From an uncultured Rhodothermaceae bacterium (lineage in GTDB: Bacteria > Bacteroidota > Rhodothermia > Rhodothermales > Salinibacteraceae): a DNA stretch of 49,030 nucleotides. The stretch spans positions 1 to 49,030 of the forward strand of contig CAJXLX010000008.1 of NCBI GenBank assembly GCA_913056335.1, in the 5' to 3' direction. Under the pieces are notes generated by a model. That model ran no database searches. It saw nothing but the letters and a program-made list of their open reading frames with translations, and was not told the DNA's origin. Positions 31,709 through 40,259 of the stretch are shown in pieces. Position 1 is the first letter of the stretch, and every line of letters starts with the position of its first letter. Both the position numbers and the translations under genes were made by a program.

Positions 31709-34606
31709 ATGAACACATTAGCTACGCGGCTCTTGTGCGGGCTTGCGGTGCTGCTTTTAGCACCCGGGCTTGTATTTGCACAGGAGGGAACCATTAGCGG
31801 TACGATAACAGATGGAGAAACCGGGGAGCCCCTTCCCGGGGCGAACATCGAAATATCTGAGCTTGGAACCGGCGTTGCGTCCGGAGTCGACGGAACGTAC
31901 ACGCTTGAAGACATCCCGGTCGGCGAATACGAGGTGCGGGTCAGCTTCATCGGGTATCAGGTGGAGCAAACCTCTGTGCAAGTTGCGGCAGGATCGGTTG
32001 CTGAGTTGAATGTTGAACTGCTTCCCGATGCAGCGCAGCTTGAAGAGGTTGTCGTAACCGGGCTCGGCGTCGAACAGACGCGAGGAGAGGCCAATGTGTC
32101 CGTATCGAGCATCGACGCGGGCGAGCTCAGCGAAACGTCGGAGTTTGAAAATGTAACTGACCTCCTGCAAGGGCGAACCTCAGGAGTCACGATATCCCGT
32201 GCGTCTGGTAACGTGGGCGCAGGACTGCGCTTCGACGTACGAGGCGGGGTAAGCCTTAACAGCGATGGCCAGCCGCTCATTTTTGTGGATGGCACGCGTA
32301 TCGCACAGGATCCAGCAACTGGATTTGGCGTCGGGGGGCAGCCAACGGGCTCACCCTTGGCGGACCTTGACCCGAACAATATCGAGTCGATCAACATCTT
32401 GAAGGGTCCGGCGGCTACCTCGCTGTATGGGACCGACGGCACCGATGGCGTTGTGCTGATCGAGACGAAGAGCGGACAGCAAGGTCAAGACCTCCAGGTG
32501 GGTTATCAAGGCACCCTGGGGTCGGCAGTAAAGCAGAAAGACTATAACGGCGACATTTACCCGACCGCAGATCGCCTCAATAACATTCATCGTAGAGGGG
32601 CCATTCAGGGACACCGGGTGAACGTTTCCGGATCCTTTGAGGATGTCAACTACCGTCTTGCCTACTCGCACCGAGATACGGAAAGCATCTTTCCGACGGG
32701 AGAGGGACAGCGTAACAACATAAACGCCAATATTGAGGCACGACCTACCGAGTCGTTTACGGTGAGCAGTCGCTCTACGCTGGCGTTCAATTACTACACC
32801 CGCCCTCAGGCCGATAACAACATCTTTGGTGTGCTTGGAGCCCTTGCGCTGGATGCCCCGTTTGGTGCTTTCACAGAGCGCGATAGCTCAGCCTTCTTTG
32901 CAATTGACGATCAGCAGCGGGTGCGTAAGTTTCAGCAGTCGGTGCAGCTTACCTACAACCCTGAAGCTGTTTCGGGGCTCACGCTTCGCGCGCAGGGCGG
33001 AGCCGACATTACGGCCCGGCGCAATGACCAGACGTGGCCGAATCAGTACGCAGGTATTTACCCGTCCTCTGGAGGGGAGCGAAATGCGCTCGACTCCGAC
33101 CGGCGCCGCTTTAACGCTGACCTCACAGCCACGTACGATTATGACCTTACGTCTAATGTGAGTGCCACGACGACAGCTGGTACCCAGCTCTTTACGGAGT
33201 CAGACCGGTTCGTGAACGCGACATCATCAGAGATTGGCACAGATCTGATCCGAGACATCGGCGCCGGCACGCAGCTTGATGCGATCGGCGAGGGGCTTTC
33301 GAACGAGCGTAGCGCCGGAATCATCGGGCGCCAACAGCTCGAATTCCTGGACCGCTACTCGCTTGAGTTCTCCGTGCGCCGCGACTGGTCTACGCGCCTC
33401 GTTGGTGGAGAAACGGGCTCGTTTAAGGAGTGGTATCCAGCAGCCCGCGCCTCCGCCCAGATTGGCGATTTCCTCCCCGACATCGTGAGCCGCCTCAACG
33501 TGCGTGCTTCCTGGGGACAGTCCGGCTCGCTGCCCAACTTGGTTGACGGCGAACTGGTGCGCTTCAATGGGCAGTCCAGTGGCTTTGGAACGGGCGCAAC
33601 GATTGGCAACGTCGGAAACCCCGATCTGAGCCTGGAGCAGGTGAATGAGATTGAGGGTGGGTTCGACCTCGGCATCAATGAGCGATACTCCCTCTCGTTT
33701 ACCTACTACCGCCAAAGCACGGAAGACTCGATCGTGAACTTCCAGGTCGCTCCGTCGACTGGGTTCGGCAACCAGACCGTGCCCCGCAACGTCGGTGAGA
33801 TCTTTGCACAGGGCATTGAGATGGATCTTGGCGTGACGGTGCTGCAGACCGAACAGCACTCGCTCAACCTGAATGCCAACTACAGCTACCGAGACCGAGA
33901 GGTGCGCGAGCTTGGTGGTGAAACCATCTTCGGAGGCTTCCAGCGCAACGTGATTCGGGAAGGCCTTGCCCCCTTTAGCTTCTACGGTCCGAAAGTGAAC
34001 GGAGCACGGTTTGCTGATGATGGAACGTATCTTGGCCCCGACATTGGCAATGAGAACATTGAGCTTGGAAACCCGGTGCCCGACCACTTCGGTGGATTTG
34101 GGCTCTCGGCAACCGTCTTTGAAGACCTGCAGATTAACGCGCAGGCCGAGTACCAGCTGGGGCATCAAACGTACGGAAGCACAGCGCGCTTCCTGACGCT
34201 GATTGGCGCGAATGCGCAGCGAAATGAGCTTTCCCAGGAACTTTCCGGACTCCAGCCTGGCACGGACGAGTATCGGTCGGTTGCAAATGCCCTGGCACGG
34301 ACCAACCCCGGAGCCGGAAGTGGCGAAATTGATAACTTCCTGCAAGATGCTGACTTCCTGAAGCTCCGCTCCGTTGGCGTGCGGTACGACGCATCCGACC
34401 TGCTCAGTTCAGTAACCGGAACGGACCAGGTGCGAAGCTTCACGCTCGGGTTTTCGGCATCGAATCTCTTCACAATCACGAGCTACGACATTGGCCCCGA
34501 CCCGGAAGTCAACTTCAGTGGCTCGCGAGGTGTAACGCGTGGACAGGACTTTCTCACGCTGCAGAATCCGCGGGAGTACACGTTCACCCTTCAGGTTGGT
34601 ATCTAA
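31709..34606 (+). CDS. SusC/RagA-type TonB-dependent outer-membrane transporter, copy 1
   Basis: A 965-residue outer-membrane transporter. Signal peptide 1-24 (cut after LVFA), then a carboxypeptidase-regulatory-like beta domain (about 26-105: GTISGTITDGETGEPLPGAN), the link VVVTGLGVEQTR, a plug domain (about 115-225, with LQGRTSGVTISRASG and FVDGTRI), and a long beta-barrel. Together with SusD it imports an oligomeric nutrient by TonB energy; the substrate cannot be told. The start is the ATG at 31709; the frame is open 22 codons further, but that part lacks signal-peptide character. It ends LQVGI, with Ile instead of the usual terminal aromatic residue. susD copy 1 follows after 95 bp containing a hairpin. 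Confidence 0.93.
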   Translation: MNTLATRLLCGLAVLLLAPGLVFAQEGTISGTITDGETGEPLPGANIEISELGTGVASGVDGTYTLEDIPVGEYEVRVSFIGYQVEQTSVQVAAGSVAELNVELLPDAAQLEEVVVTGLGVEQTRGEANVSVSSIDAGELSETSEFENVTDLLQGRTSGVTISRASGNVGAGLRFDVRGGVSLNSDGQPLIFVDGTRIAQDPATGFGVGGQPTGSPLADLDPNNIESINILKGPAATSLYGTDGTDGVVLIETKSGQQGQDLQVGYQGTLGSAVKQKDYNGDIYPTADRLNNIHRRGAIQGHRVNVSGSFEDVNYRLAYSHRDTESIFPTGEGQRNNINANIEARPTESFTVSSRSTLAFNYYTRPQADNNIFGVLGALALDAPFGAFTERDSSAFFAIDDQQRVRKFQQSVQLTYNPEAVSGLTLRAQGGADITARRNDQTWPNQYAGIYPSSGGERNALDSDRRRFNADLTATYDYDLTSNVSATTTAGTQLFTESDRFVNATSSEIGTDLIRDIGAGTQLDAIGEGLSNERSAGIIGRQQLEFLDRYSLEFSVRRDWSTRLVGGETGSFKEWYPAARASAQIGDFLPDIVSRLNVRASWGQSGSLPNLVDGELVRFNGQSSGFGTGATIGNVGNPDLSLEQVNEIEGGFDLGINERYSLSFTYYRQSTEDSIVNFQVAPSTGFGNQTVPRNVGEIFAQGIEMDLGVTVLQTEQHSLNLNANYSYRDREVRELGGETIFGGFQRNVIREGLAPFSFYGPKVNGARFADDGTYLGPDIGNENIELGNPVPDHFGGFGLSATVFEDLQINAQAEYQLGHQTYGSTARFLTLIGANAQRNELSQELSGLQPGTDEYRSVANALARTNPGAGSGEIDNFLQDADFLKLRSVGVRYDASDLLSSVTGTDQVRSFTLGFSASNLFTITSYDIGPDPEVNFSGSRGVTRGQDFLTLQNPREYTFTLQVGI

Positions 34607-34617
34607 GTCAACCGCAT

Positions 34618-34650
34618 GGGGAGTGGGAGAGACCGCCCCACTCCCCGTTT
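34618..34650 (+). terminator. Intercistronic hairpin between susC and susD, copy 1
   Basis: GGGGAGTGGG (34618-34627) pairs perfectly with CCCACTCCCC (34637-34646) around a 9-base loop, then GTTT. It lies 12 bp after the susC stop. With only three T it is likely a partial terminator or a 3'-end stabiliser that sets the susC/susD ratio. Confidence 0.55.
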
Positions 34651-34701
34651 CCTGATCCACCACTTGCCTCCATGTTTTTAACGCACAGCTTGAATTAACC
34701 T

Positions 34702-36243
34702 ATGAGTAGTTACCGAACTACACTTAAACGCCTTTCGGCGCTCAGCGCCGCTTTAATCTTCGCCGTAACGTTTACCGCCTGCGACTCATTCGTAGCGAAC
34801 GTTGACCAGCCGGTTGACGAGGCGGGAAGCGACCAGTTTAGTGATCCGGCCGAGGCTGAGTTTCTCATTACGGGTGTCGAAGCCCAGTGGGCCGATTCGC
34901 ATTCCGGCGTAACGGATCTTGCCGACGGACTCTCCGATGAGTTCCGTTTTGGGATTAATGGAGATGCCACCTTCCCAACGTTTGCGCAGCTTGATGCGGG
35001 CATCATTGCAGACGACAACAACAGTATCACCGGCGCACTGAATGACCTTCAGGAATACCGGTTCTTGGCGGACGACCTCTTGCGTCGTGTGGAAGAAGAT
35101 GAGCGGTTTGACCTGTCGGATCCGTCAGCTACGGCTTCGGAAGAACAGGTTCGCCTCGTCGCCAACGTGCATGGCGCAAACGCCCGCTACTACCTTGCCA
35201 CGTACTTTGGGGATCCGGATGACCCGCGCCGGGGCGGCGCTACCATCGATACCTCCGCGTTTATTCCATCGCCTGAACTCTACCAGCAAGCTGAGAACAA
35301 GTACGCTGCTGCGCTGGCACAGGCCGAAGCCCTGGAGAGTGGCCTGCAACAGCGCCAGATCCAATCGGCGCGCGCACGGGCAGCGCTTTACGCTGGCACC
35401 CACGACTTTCAAGATTCGGGTGGCTTTCAAGGGCAAGAAGCGCTTGAAGCGGCGGCCGCGTACGCCCGCGAAGGACTTCAGCAGGGCGAGTCGTGGGACG
35501 TATCCTACGACCTGAATACGGGAAATGACTACCACTTTCAGGCAGGGGCCGGACGCCTGCAGCTGGCAGTGCAAGATGGGAATTTCAATCAGCTTGCCAC
35601 GCGCTCCCCAGACCCGTCGCAGAGCTACCGCGTGGCTGACGAAGAAACCGGCGAACTCGTGGCCCGAAGCCACATTGAGACGGTTGCCAACAATCCAGCT
35701 GAGCTGAGCCGCATCCCGCTCACCGTTATTAATGACGGAGGGACAACCCTGGGCGGATTTGGTGCGCTCCCAGAGAACCTGCAGAATGCAGCCCTCGGAG
35801 ACGATCTCTTTCCTACGATTTTTGATACCTGGCAGCCCAATGGGGAAGCCAATTCTATCGGAGAGAGCGCTGCCGAAAATATCGTCGAGTGGGGCCAAGG
35901 CAAGTGGGAGCAGCGCACCGACATGCCGTTTGTGAGCTGGCAGGAGCTCTTCTTGATCCGTGCCGAACTCGAACTGCGTGGCTATGATGCTGGAGGCGAG
36001 TCTGCTCTCGAACTGGTGAATACCGTTCGGGCCAGCTTCGATCTTAGCGATCTCAGCGATATCGATATGGAGCGGCTCGCCGTTGAGCGGGATCGTACGC
36101 TGTTCGCCACGGGGCACCGTCTCCCCGACCAGCGCCGGATGGATGTGGTCGAATGGCACCTGAAGGATCAAGTTGGTGGCCAGTCGACCGCACAGTGGTT
36201 GCAGCTTACACGAGCCGAGACGGAGCCGAATCCGAACTTCTAA
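34702..36243 (+). CDS. SusD/RagB-type nutrient-binding lipoprotein, copy 1
   Basis: A 513-residue surface lipoprotein, partner lid of the SusC copy 1 transporter. Signal sequence to F-T-A-C with Cys27 as lipid site. The SusD-like helical repeats are visible: LQEYRFLADDLLRRVEE, NVHGANARYYLATYFGDPDD and, near the C-terminus, FVSWQELFLIRAELELRGYD, the typical RagB/SusD end motif with WQELxLIRAE, followed by RTLFATGHRLPDQRRM. Followed by a strong terminator at 36275. Confidence 0.9.
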   Translation: MSSYRTTLKRLSALSAALIFAVTFTACDSFVANVDQPVDEAGSDQFSDPAEAEFLITGVEAQWADSHSGVTDLADGLSDEFRFGINGDATFPTFAQLDAGIIADDNNSITGALNDLQEYRFLADDLLRRVEEDERFDLSDPSATASEEQVRLVANVHGANARYYLATYFGDPDDPRRGGATIDTSAFIPSPELYQQAENKYAAALAQAEALESGLQQRQIQSARARAALYAGTHDFQDSGGFQGQEALEAAAAYAREGLQQGESWDVSYDLNTGNDYHFQAGAGRLQLAVQDGNFNQLATRSPDPSQSYRVADEETGELVARSHIETVANNPAELSRIPLTVINDGGTTLGGFGALPENLQNAALGDDLFPTIFDTWQPNGEANSIGESAAENIVEWGQGKWEQRTDMPFVSWQELFLIRAELELRGYDAGGESALELVNTVRASFDLSDLSDIDMERLAVERDRTLFATGHRLPDQRRMDVVEWHLKDQVGGQSTAQWLQLTRAETEPNPNF

Positions 36244-36274
36244 CACAAACTGACACACACGCACCACGTATCAC

Positions 36275-36316
36275 AGCAGGGCGGCCTCCACTATCCAGGA
36301 GGCCGCCCTGCTTTTT
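36275..36316 (+). terminator. Intrinsic terminator after susCD copy 1
   Basis: A perfect stem of 14-15 bp (AGCAGGGCGGCCTCC against GGAGGCCGCCCTGCT) with an 8-base loop, then a T run at 36312-36316, starting 32 bp after the susD stop. It ends the first unit, so copy 2 must have its own promoter. Confidence 0.92.
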
Positions 36317-36598
36317 AGTTCACTATCTTGATCTAAGCGATAGATAGGAGACGGTGGAGAGAACGTTGGTCGGTCGTGGGGCAATGCGAAGTGGCCGAGG
36401 AAACGAGTTCGTCTTTGGTGAGAGCGAATAGATGGATAGAAAGCGGAGGGGATCGCTTACTCCCCCATATGTCCATACCTCTGTGCGTAAACGGAGCACG
36501 AGAAGAATCACGAGAAGAATTGAGCGTGAACTAAGTGCTCGGTAAACGTGAAAGCATGTATACATCCCCCTTTAGGCGAGAGTGGATACATACCAATC

Positions 36599-36651
36599 CT
36601 TGACAACGAGTGCATTGCTTCTTAGCATGAGGGTCACATGTGCGCAACACT
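36599..36651 (+). repeat. Upstream block A, copy 2
   Basis: Counterpart of 31221-31273 (39 of 53 ungapped matches by hand). It lies 624 bp before susC copy 2, compared with 435 bp in copy 1, so sequence has been gained or lost between the block and the gene. Confidence 0.6.
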
Positions 36652-36775
36652 GTGGTTATGCGACAGCGTTGCAGCCCTAAATCACATGGAAAGGAGAGTG
36701 ATACAAGTGTTATATTGACTTTCCTGTAACGAAATACATGTACACTACAACGTACATGGTGCCTGCACCAAGTCC

Positions 36776-36824
36776 TTTCCTGACAGAGCCCTACAGGCTT
36801 GAGAAGCAGGAAGCTACAATTGGG
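36776..36824 (+). repeat. Upstream block B, copy 2
   Basis: Counterpart of 31310-31359; shares TCCTGA, TACAGG, GGAAGCT and CAATTGGG in the same order. Confidence 0.45.
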
Positions 36825-37231
36825 CGGCGCTGATATGTTACTACATGCAATCGCTTCAGGCACAGCACGGTTTATTAGCCTTGTGCCGTGTATGAAGCAC
36901 CATATGTGACATTGTGTACGACTGAGTACAACATTGTGATAGGGAGGCTGATCCGGTTTCTTACCACCAAGGATGGCAAGCTGCAAACGGTAACGGGCTC
37001 TGTACTCGTCACGCATCGTGGCTACAATGGTAGCTATATGTGCGTTGCGAGACACATACACCCAACCATCGTGAACAGCATGGCTGTTGTGATACACCCC
37101 CGGACATTTGAACGCAAAGCCCCACATGCTTGCACAAGTAAAATCCGGCAATCAGAATAAACCTTGATATTTTGTCTTGGCATTCTGCAAAGTCCGCGGA
37201 TCTTGTGTTTGTATTTCCGCAGCACTAACGG

Positions 37232-37267
37232 CTGCGCATCCATCGTTTTTCGGTTAGACAGAGGATT
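37232..37267 (+). repeat. 5' leader block C, copy 2
   Basis: Counterpart of 31672-31708; ends 8 bp before the susC copy 2 start codon. Shares CTGC-CA-CCAT, TTTTT, AGACA and GGATT. Confidence 0.5.
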
Positions 37268-37275
37268 TTTACATC

Positions 37276-40146
37276 ATGAAAAAAATAGTTACCAGACTCC
37301 TGTGCGGGTTGGCGGTGCTCTTGTTAGCACCCGGTCTCGTATTTGCACAGGATGGAACCATCACTGGCACGGTGACGGACGGTGAAACAGACGAACCGCT
37401 CCCCGGCGCCACGGTGCAGATTCCATCCATCGGTGTTGGTGCTGCTACTGATGCTAACGGAGAGTACACGGTTAGCGTCGAACCCGGCACCTACACGCTT
37501 TCGGTTACCTTCGTAGGGTACAGCCCCATTGAACGCGATGTAGAAGTGACTGCCGGAGAGACGGTTACCGCTGACTTTACGCTCGAAGTGTCTGCTGAGC
37601 AACTGGGTCAGGTTACGGTTACCGGCCTTGGTCTCAGCCAAGACCGCACCCGCAGCCAAGTCTCCGTCGGACGCGTTAACGCCGACGATATCGCAGAAAA
37701 TGCCAGCTTCGACAATGTGTCGCAGCTGATTAGCGGCAATGTTGCAGGCGTAAGCGCCAGTGCTTCCTCTGGAAATATCGGAAGTGGCATTCGCTTTAAC
37801 GTGCGTGGCGGTGGTGGACTGGGCGGCGACGGCCAGCCTGCGATCTACATCGACGGTACGCGTGTCGACAATAATGAGGTTGTTGGATTTGGCGCAGGAG
37901 GGCAGGGTGTTTCACCACTGGCCGACCTTAACCCGTCCGACATTGCCAATATCGACATCATTCGTGGTCCCGCTGGTGCAGCGATCTACGGAACGGATGG
38001 CTCGAACGGCGTGGTGCTCATTACCACCAAGACGGGTTCCTTCTCGAACGAACCGACTGTCAACGTTGAGTACCGTGGTACCGCCGGATGGAGCGAGCAG
38101 AACCGTGAGTACTCGGACCGCAACCATGTGACGGCCGATGACGCGAATGCGCTCTTCGAAACAGGGTCACTGCAGGACCACCAGGTAGCCGTCTCGGGCG
38201 GTGCAGAATTTGCGCGCTTCTATGCGTCCGTCAATCATCGCCTCAATGAAGGCACCATCGAGAACAACGAAGGCGAGCGCACGAATATGCGCGCCAACTT
38301 CGAGGCCTTCCCGAGCGATGAGTTCTCAATCCGCGCCAGCGCAGGCTACACGCTGAATGCCCTCCAACGTCCTGACAATGATAACAACGTGCAGGGATGG
38401 CTCGGCAATACGCTGCTGCTCCCAGCGTCTTACAACTTTACCGATAGCCTGGCTATTGCGAACCTGAACGATGTGCAGAAAGTGAATCGCTTCAACGGTT
38501 CGCTGCGTGCCACGTGGTCGCCGATTGAAAATCTGTCGCTGCAGGCAACCGGTGGGTTTGATAGCTCGGCGCGTCGTCAGGACCGCACGCTTCCGCCTGG
38601 GTTCGTGTACGCTGGTATTGGTACCGATGGCGAGCGCAACATTTTCATTCGCCAGAACGACAACTATAACTTCGATGCCCAAGCTACATACAGCTACGGC
38701 ATTGTGCCTGACCTGCAAGCCACGACCCTTGTTGGCGGGCAGTACACCGACATTACGCGTCGTACGTCGTTCAGCACAACGCGTGGATTTGGGAACCAGT
38801 TGATCACTGACATTGGTGCGGGTGACGAACTCTTCAGCATTGGAGAGGGGCTCACGAATGTGCGTACCAGTGGGCTGTTTGTGCAGCAAGAGCTTGTGTA
38901 CGATGATACGTATACGCTGACAGGTATGCTGCGCCGCGATGTGTCCACTGCGCTTGGCGCGAACGTATCAGACGTGTTCTACCCAAGCGTGACCGGCTCG
39001 GTTACGCTCTCGAACTTCGACTTCGTACCCAGCGCGCTGAGCTACCTGGCTGTGCGTGCTGCATACGGAGAGACCGGATCGCTGCCAGGAGTCCTCGATG
39101 GCGAACCGCTGCGCTTTGAAGCGACGGTAGCCGACTTTGGCGCAGGCGCGTCAATTAGCTCGGTGGGGAACCCGGACATCGTGCCGGAACGGGTGCGTGA
39201 AATGGAGCTCGGCATTGATGCCGATCTCAACGATCGCTACTCCTTCCAGGGAACGTACTGGTACAACTGGGCCAATGACTCGATCATTAATGCTCCGTTG
39301 GCTTCCTCCACGGGCTTCGGCTTCCAGGCCCTTCCCTCAAACGTGGGAAGCATCGAAAGCCAGGGCGTAGAGCTGACAGTGGGTCTTACACCGATTCTTT
39401 CGGAAACGGCACGTATTGACTTAGACGTGACCTATGGCTACCAGTGGACGGAAGTCCAGGACCTGGGGCCCGATCGTGAAGAAATCTTTGGTGGATTCAA
39501 CGCGAACGTGTTGAAGCCCGGACTGCCCCGTCAGGCATTCTTCCTGCCGCCAATCGTTGGTGCTCGCTTCAACGACGACGGCGAGTATATTGGGCCGGAA
39601 GTTGGTACGCGTCAAGAAGTTGGCCAGCCGATTCCGAAGCACACCGGTGGCGTTCGCCTCAACGCGACGCTGTTTGAAGACCTGAGCTTTAGCGCATTTG
39701 CTGAATATGCAGTAGGCCATCAGGTGCTGAACAGCACCGCAGCCTTTGGCGCCGGTACGGGTGGCTATCCGATCCGCAATGAGCTGGCAGCTCAGTTGGA
39801 TCAGCTTACGCCGGGCACGGCTGAGTACATTGACGTAGCCGAACGCTACGCTCGTACGAACACGAACTTCGACTCGAACTTCGTCGAAGATGCCGATTGG
39901 CTCAAGCTGCGCGAGATTTCGCTCCGTTACAACTTCACGGATCTGCTGCAGAACGCTGCAGGAGCTACCCCCATCAACAACTTTACGGTGGGGCTTGCTG
40001 GTCGCAATCTGTTCACGTTCACCAAGTACTCGGGTCCTGACCCTGAGGTGAACTTTGACGGATCTACGGGCCTGATTCGTAACCAGGACTTCCTGACGCT
40101 ACCCCAGTCGCGTCAATTCCAGGTGAGTGTCACGCTTGGCTTCTAA
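37276..40146 (+). CDS. SusC/RagA-type TonB-dependent outer-membrane transporter, copy 2
   Basis: A 956-residue paralogue of the copy 1 transporter with the same layout: signal peptide 1-24, regulatory beta domain (GTITGTVTDGETDEPLPGA), link QVTVTGLGLSQDRTRS, plug (VRGGGGLGGDGQPAIYIDGT), barrel. Residues 6-25 are identical to those of copy 1, while the rest has diverged strongly. It ends VSVTLGF with the usual terminal Phe recognised by the BAM machinery. The ATG at 37276 (MKKIVTRLL) is preceded by leader block C. susD copy 2 follows after 113 bp. Confidence 0.93.
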   Translation: MKKIVTRLLCGLAVLLLAPGLVFAQDGTITGTVTDGETDEPLPGATVQIPSIGVGAATDANGEYTVSVEPGTYTLSVTFVGYSPIERDVEVTAGETVTADFTLEVSAEQLGQVTVTGLGLSQDRTRSQVSVGRVNADDIAENASFDNVSQLISGNVAGVSASASSGNIGSGIRFNVRGGGGLGGDGQPAIYIDGTRVDNNEVVGFGAGGQGVSPLADLNPSDIANIDIIRGPAGAAIYGTDGSNGVVLITTKTGSFSNEPTVNVEYRGTAGWSEQNREYSDRNHVTADDANALFETGSLQDHQVAVSGGAEFARFYASVNHRLNEGTIENNEGERTNMRANFEAFPSDEFSIRASAGYTLNALQRPDNDNNVQGWLGNTLLLPASYNFTDSLAIANLNDVQKVNRFNGSLRATWSPIENLSLQATGGFDSSARRQDRTLPPGFVYAGIGTDGERNIFIRQNDNYNFDAQATYSYGIVPDLQATTLVGGQYTDITRRTSFSTTRGFGNQLITDIGAGDELFSIGEGLTNVRTSGLFVQQELVYDDTYTLTGMLRRDVSTALGANVSDVFYPSVTGSVTLSNFDFVPSALSYLAVRAAYGETGSLPGVLDGEPLRFEATVADFGAGASISSVGNPDIVPERVREMELGIDADLNDRYSFQGTYWYNWANDSIINAPLASSTGFGFQALPSNVGSIESQGVELTVGLTPILSETARIDLDVTYGYQWTEVQDLGPDREEIFGGFNANVLKPGLPRQAFFLPPIVGARFNDDGEYIGPEVGTRQEVGQPIPKHTGGVRLNATLFEDLSFSAFAEYAVGHQVLNSTAAFGAGTGGYPIRNELAAQLDQLTPGTAEYIDVAERYARTNTNFDSNFVEDADWLKLREISLRYNFTDLLQNAAGATPINNFTVGLAGRNLFTFTKYSGPDPEVNFDGSTGLIRNQDFLTLPQSRQFQVSVTLGF

Positions 40147-40185
40147 AGCGCTTCTCCCCAGAAGCCTAAATCTGATGGGCGTTTC

Positions 40186-40212
40186 CGGTGCCGTACAACC
40201 GGTGCGGCACCG
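40186..40212 (+). other. Intercistronic hairpin between susC and susD, copy 2
   Basis: CGGTGCCG (40186-40193) and CGGCACCG (40205-40212) form a perfect 8-bp stem with an 11-base loop. A smaller hairpin GCTTCT/AGAAGC lies just before it, directly after the susC stop. No T run. The position matches the hairpin of unit 1, but the sequence does not. Confidence 0.5.
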
Positions 40213-40259
40213 ACGCTTGTCGACTGACCAAGCATTCCTCTGTACCAACCGATTTGGAT

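Larger units (their letters stand above)
36317..37275 (+). other. About 1 kb gene-poor region upstream of the second susC
   Basis: 959 bp, clearly richer in A+T than the flanking genes. A reverse-strand frame of 206 codons (36531-37151) is open but Cys/His-rich, with no recognisable domain, so I do not call it a gene. The region holds copies of blocks A (36599-36651), B (36776-36824) and C (37232-37267). A regulatory RNA, promoter or decayed insertion are all possible. Confidence 0.6.

Noticed and set aside
36531-37151. Reverse-strand open frame of 206 codons in the gap before susC copy 2, as a protein gene.
   Set aside because: Unusually rich in Cys, His and Arg, with no recognised motif; the AT-rich gap looks non-coding. 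Kept only as a finding because of the short shared peptide.
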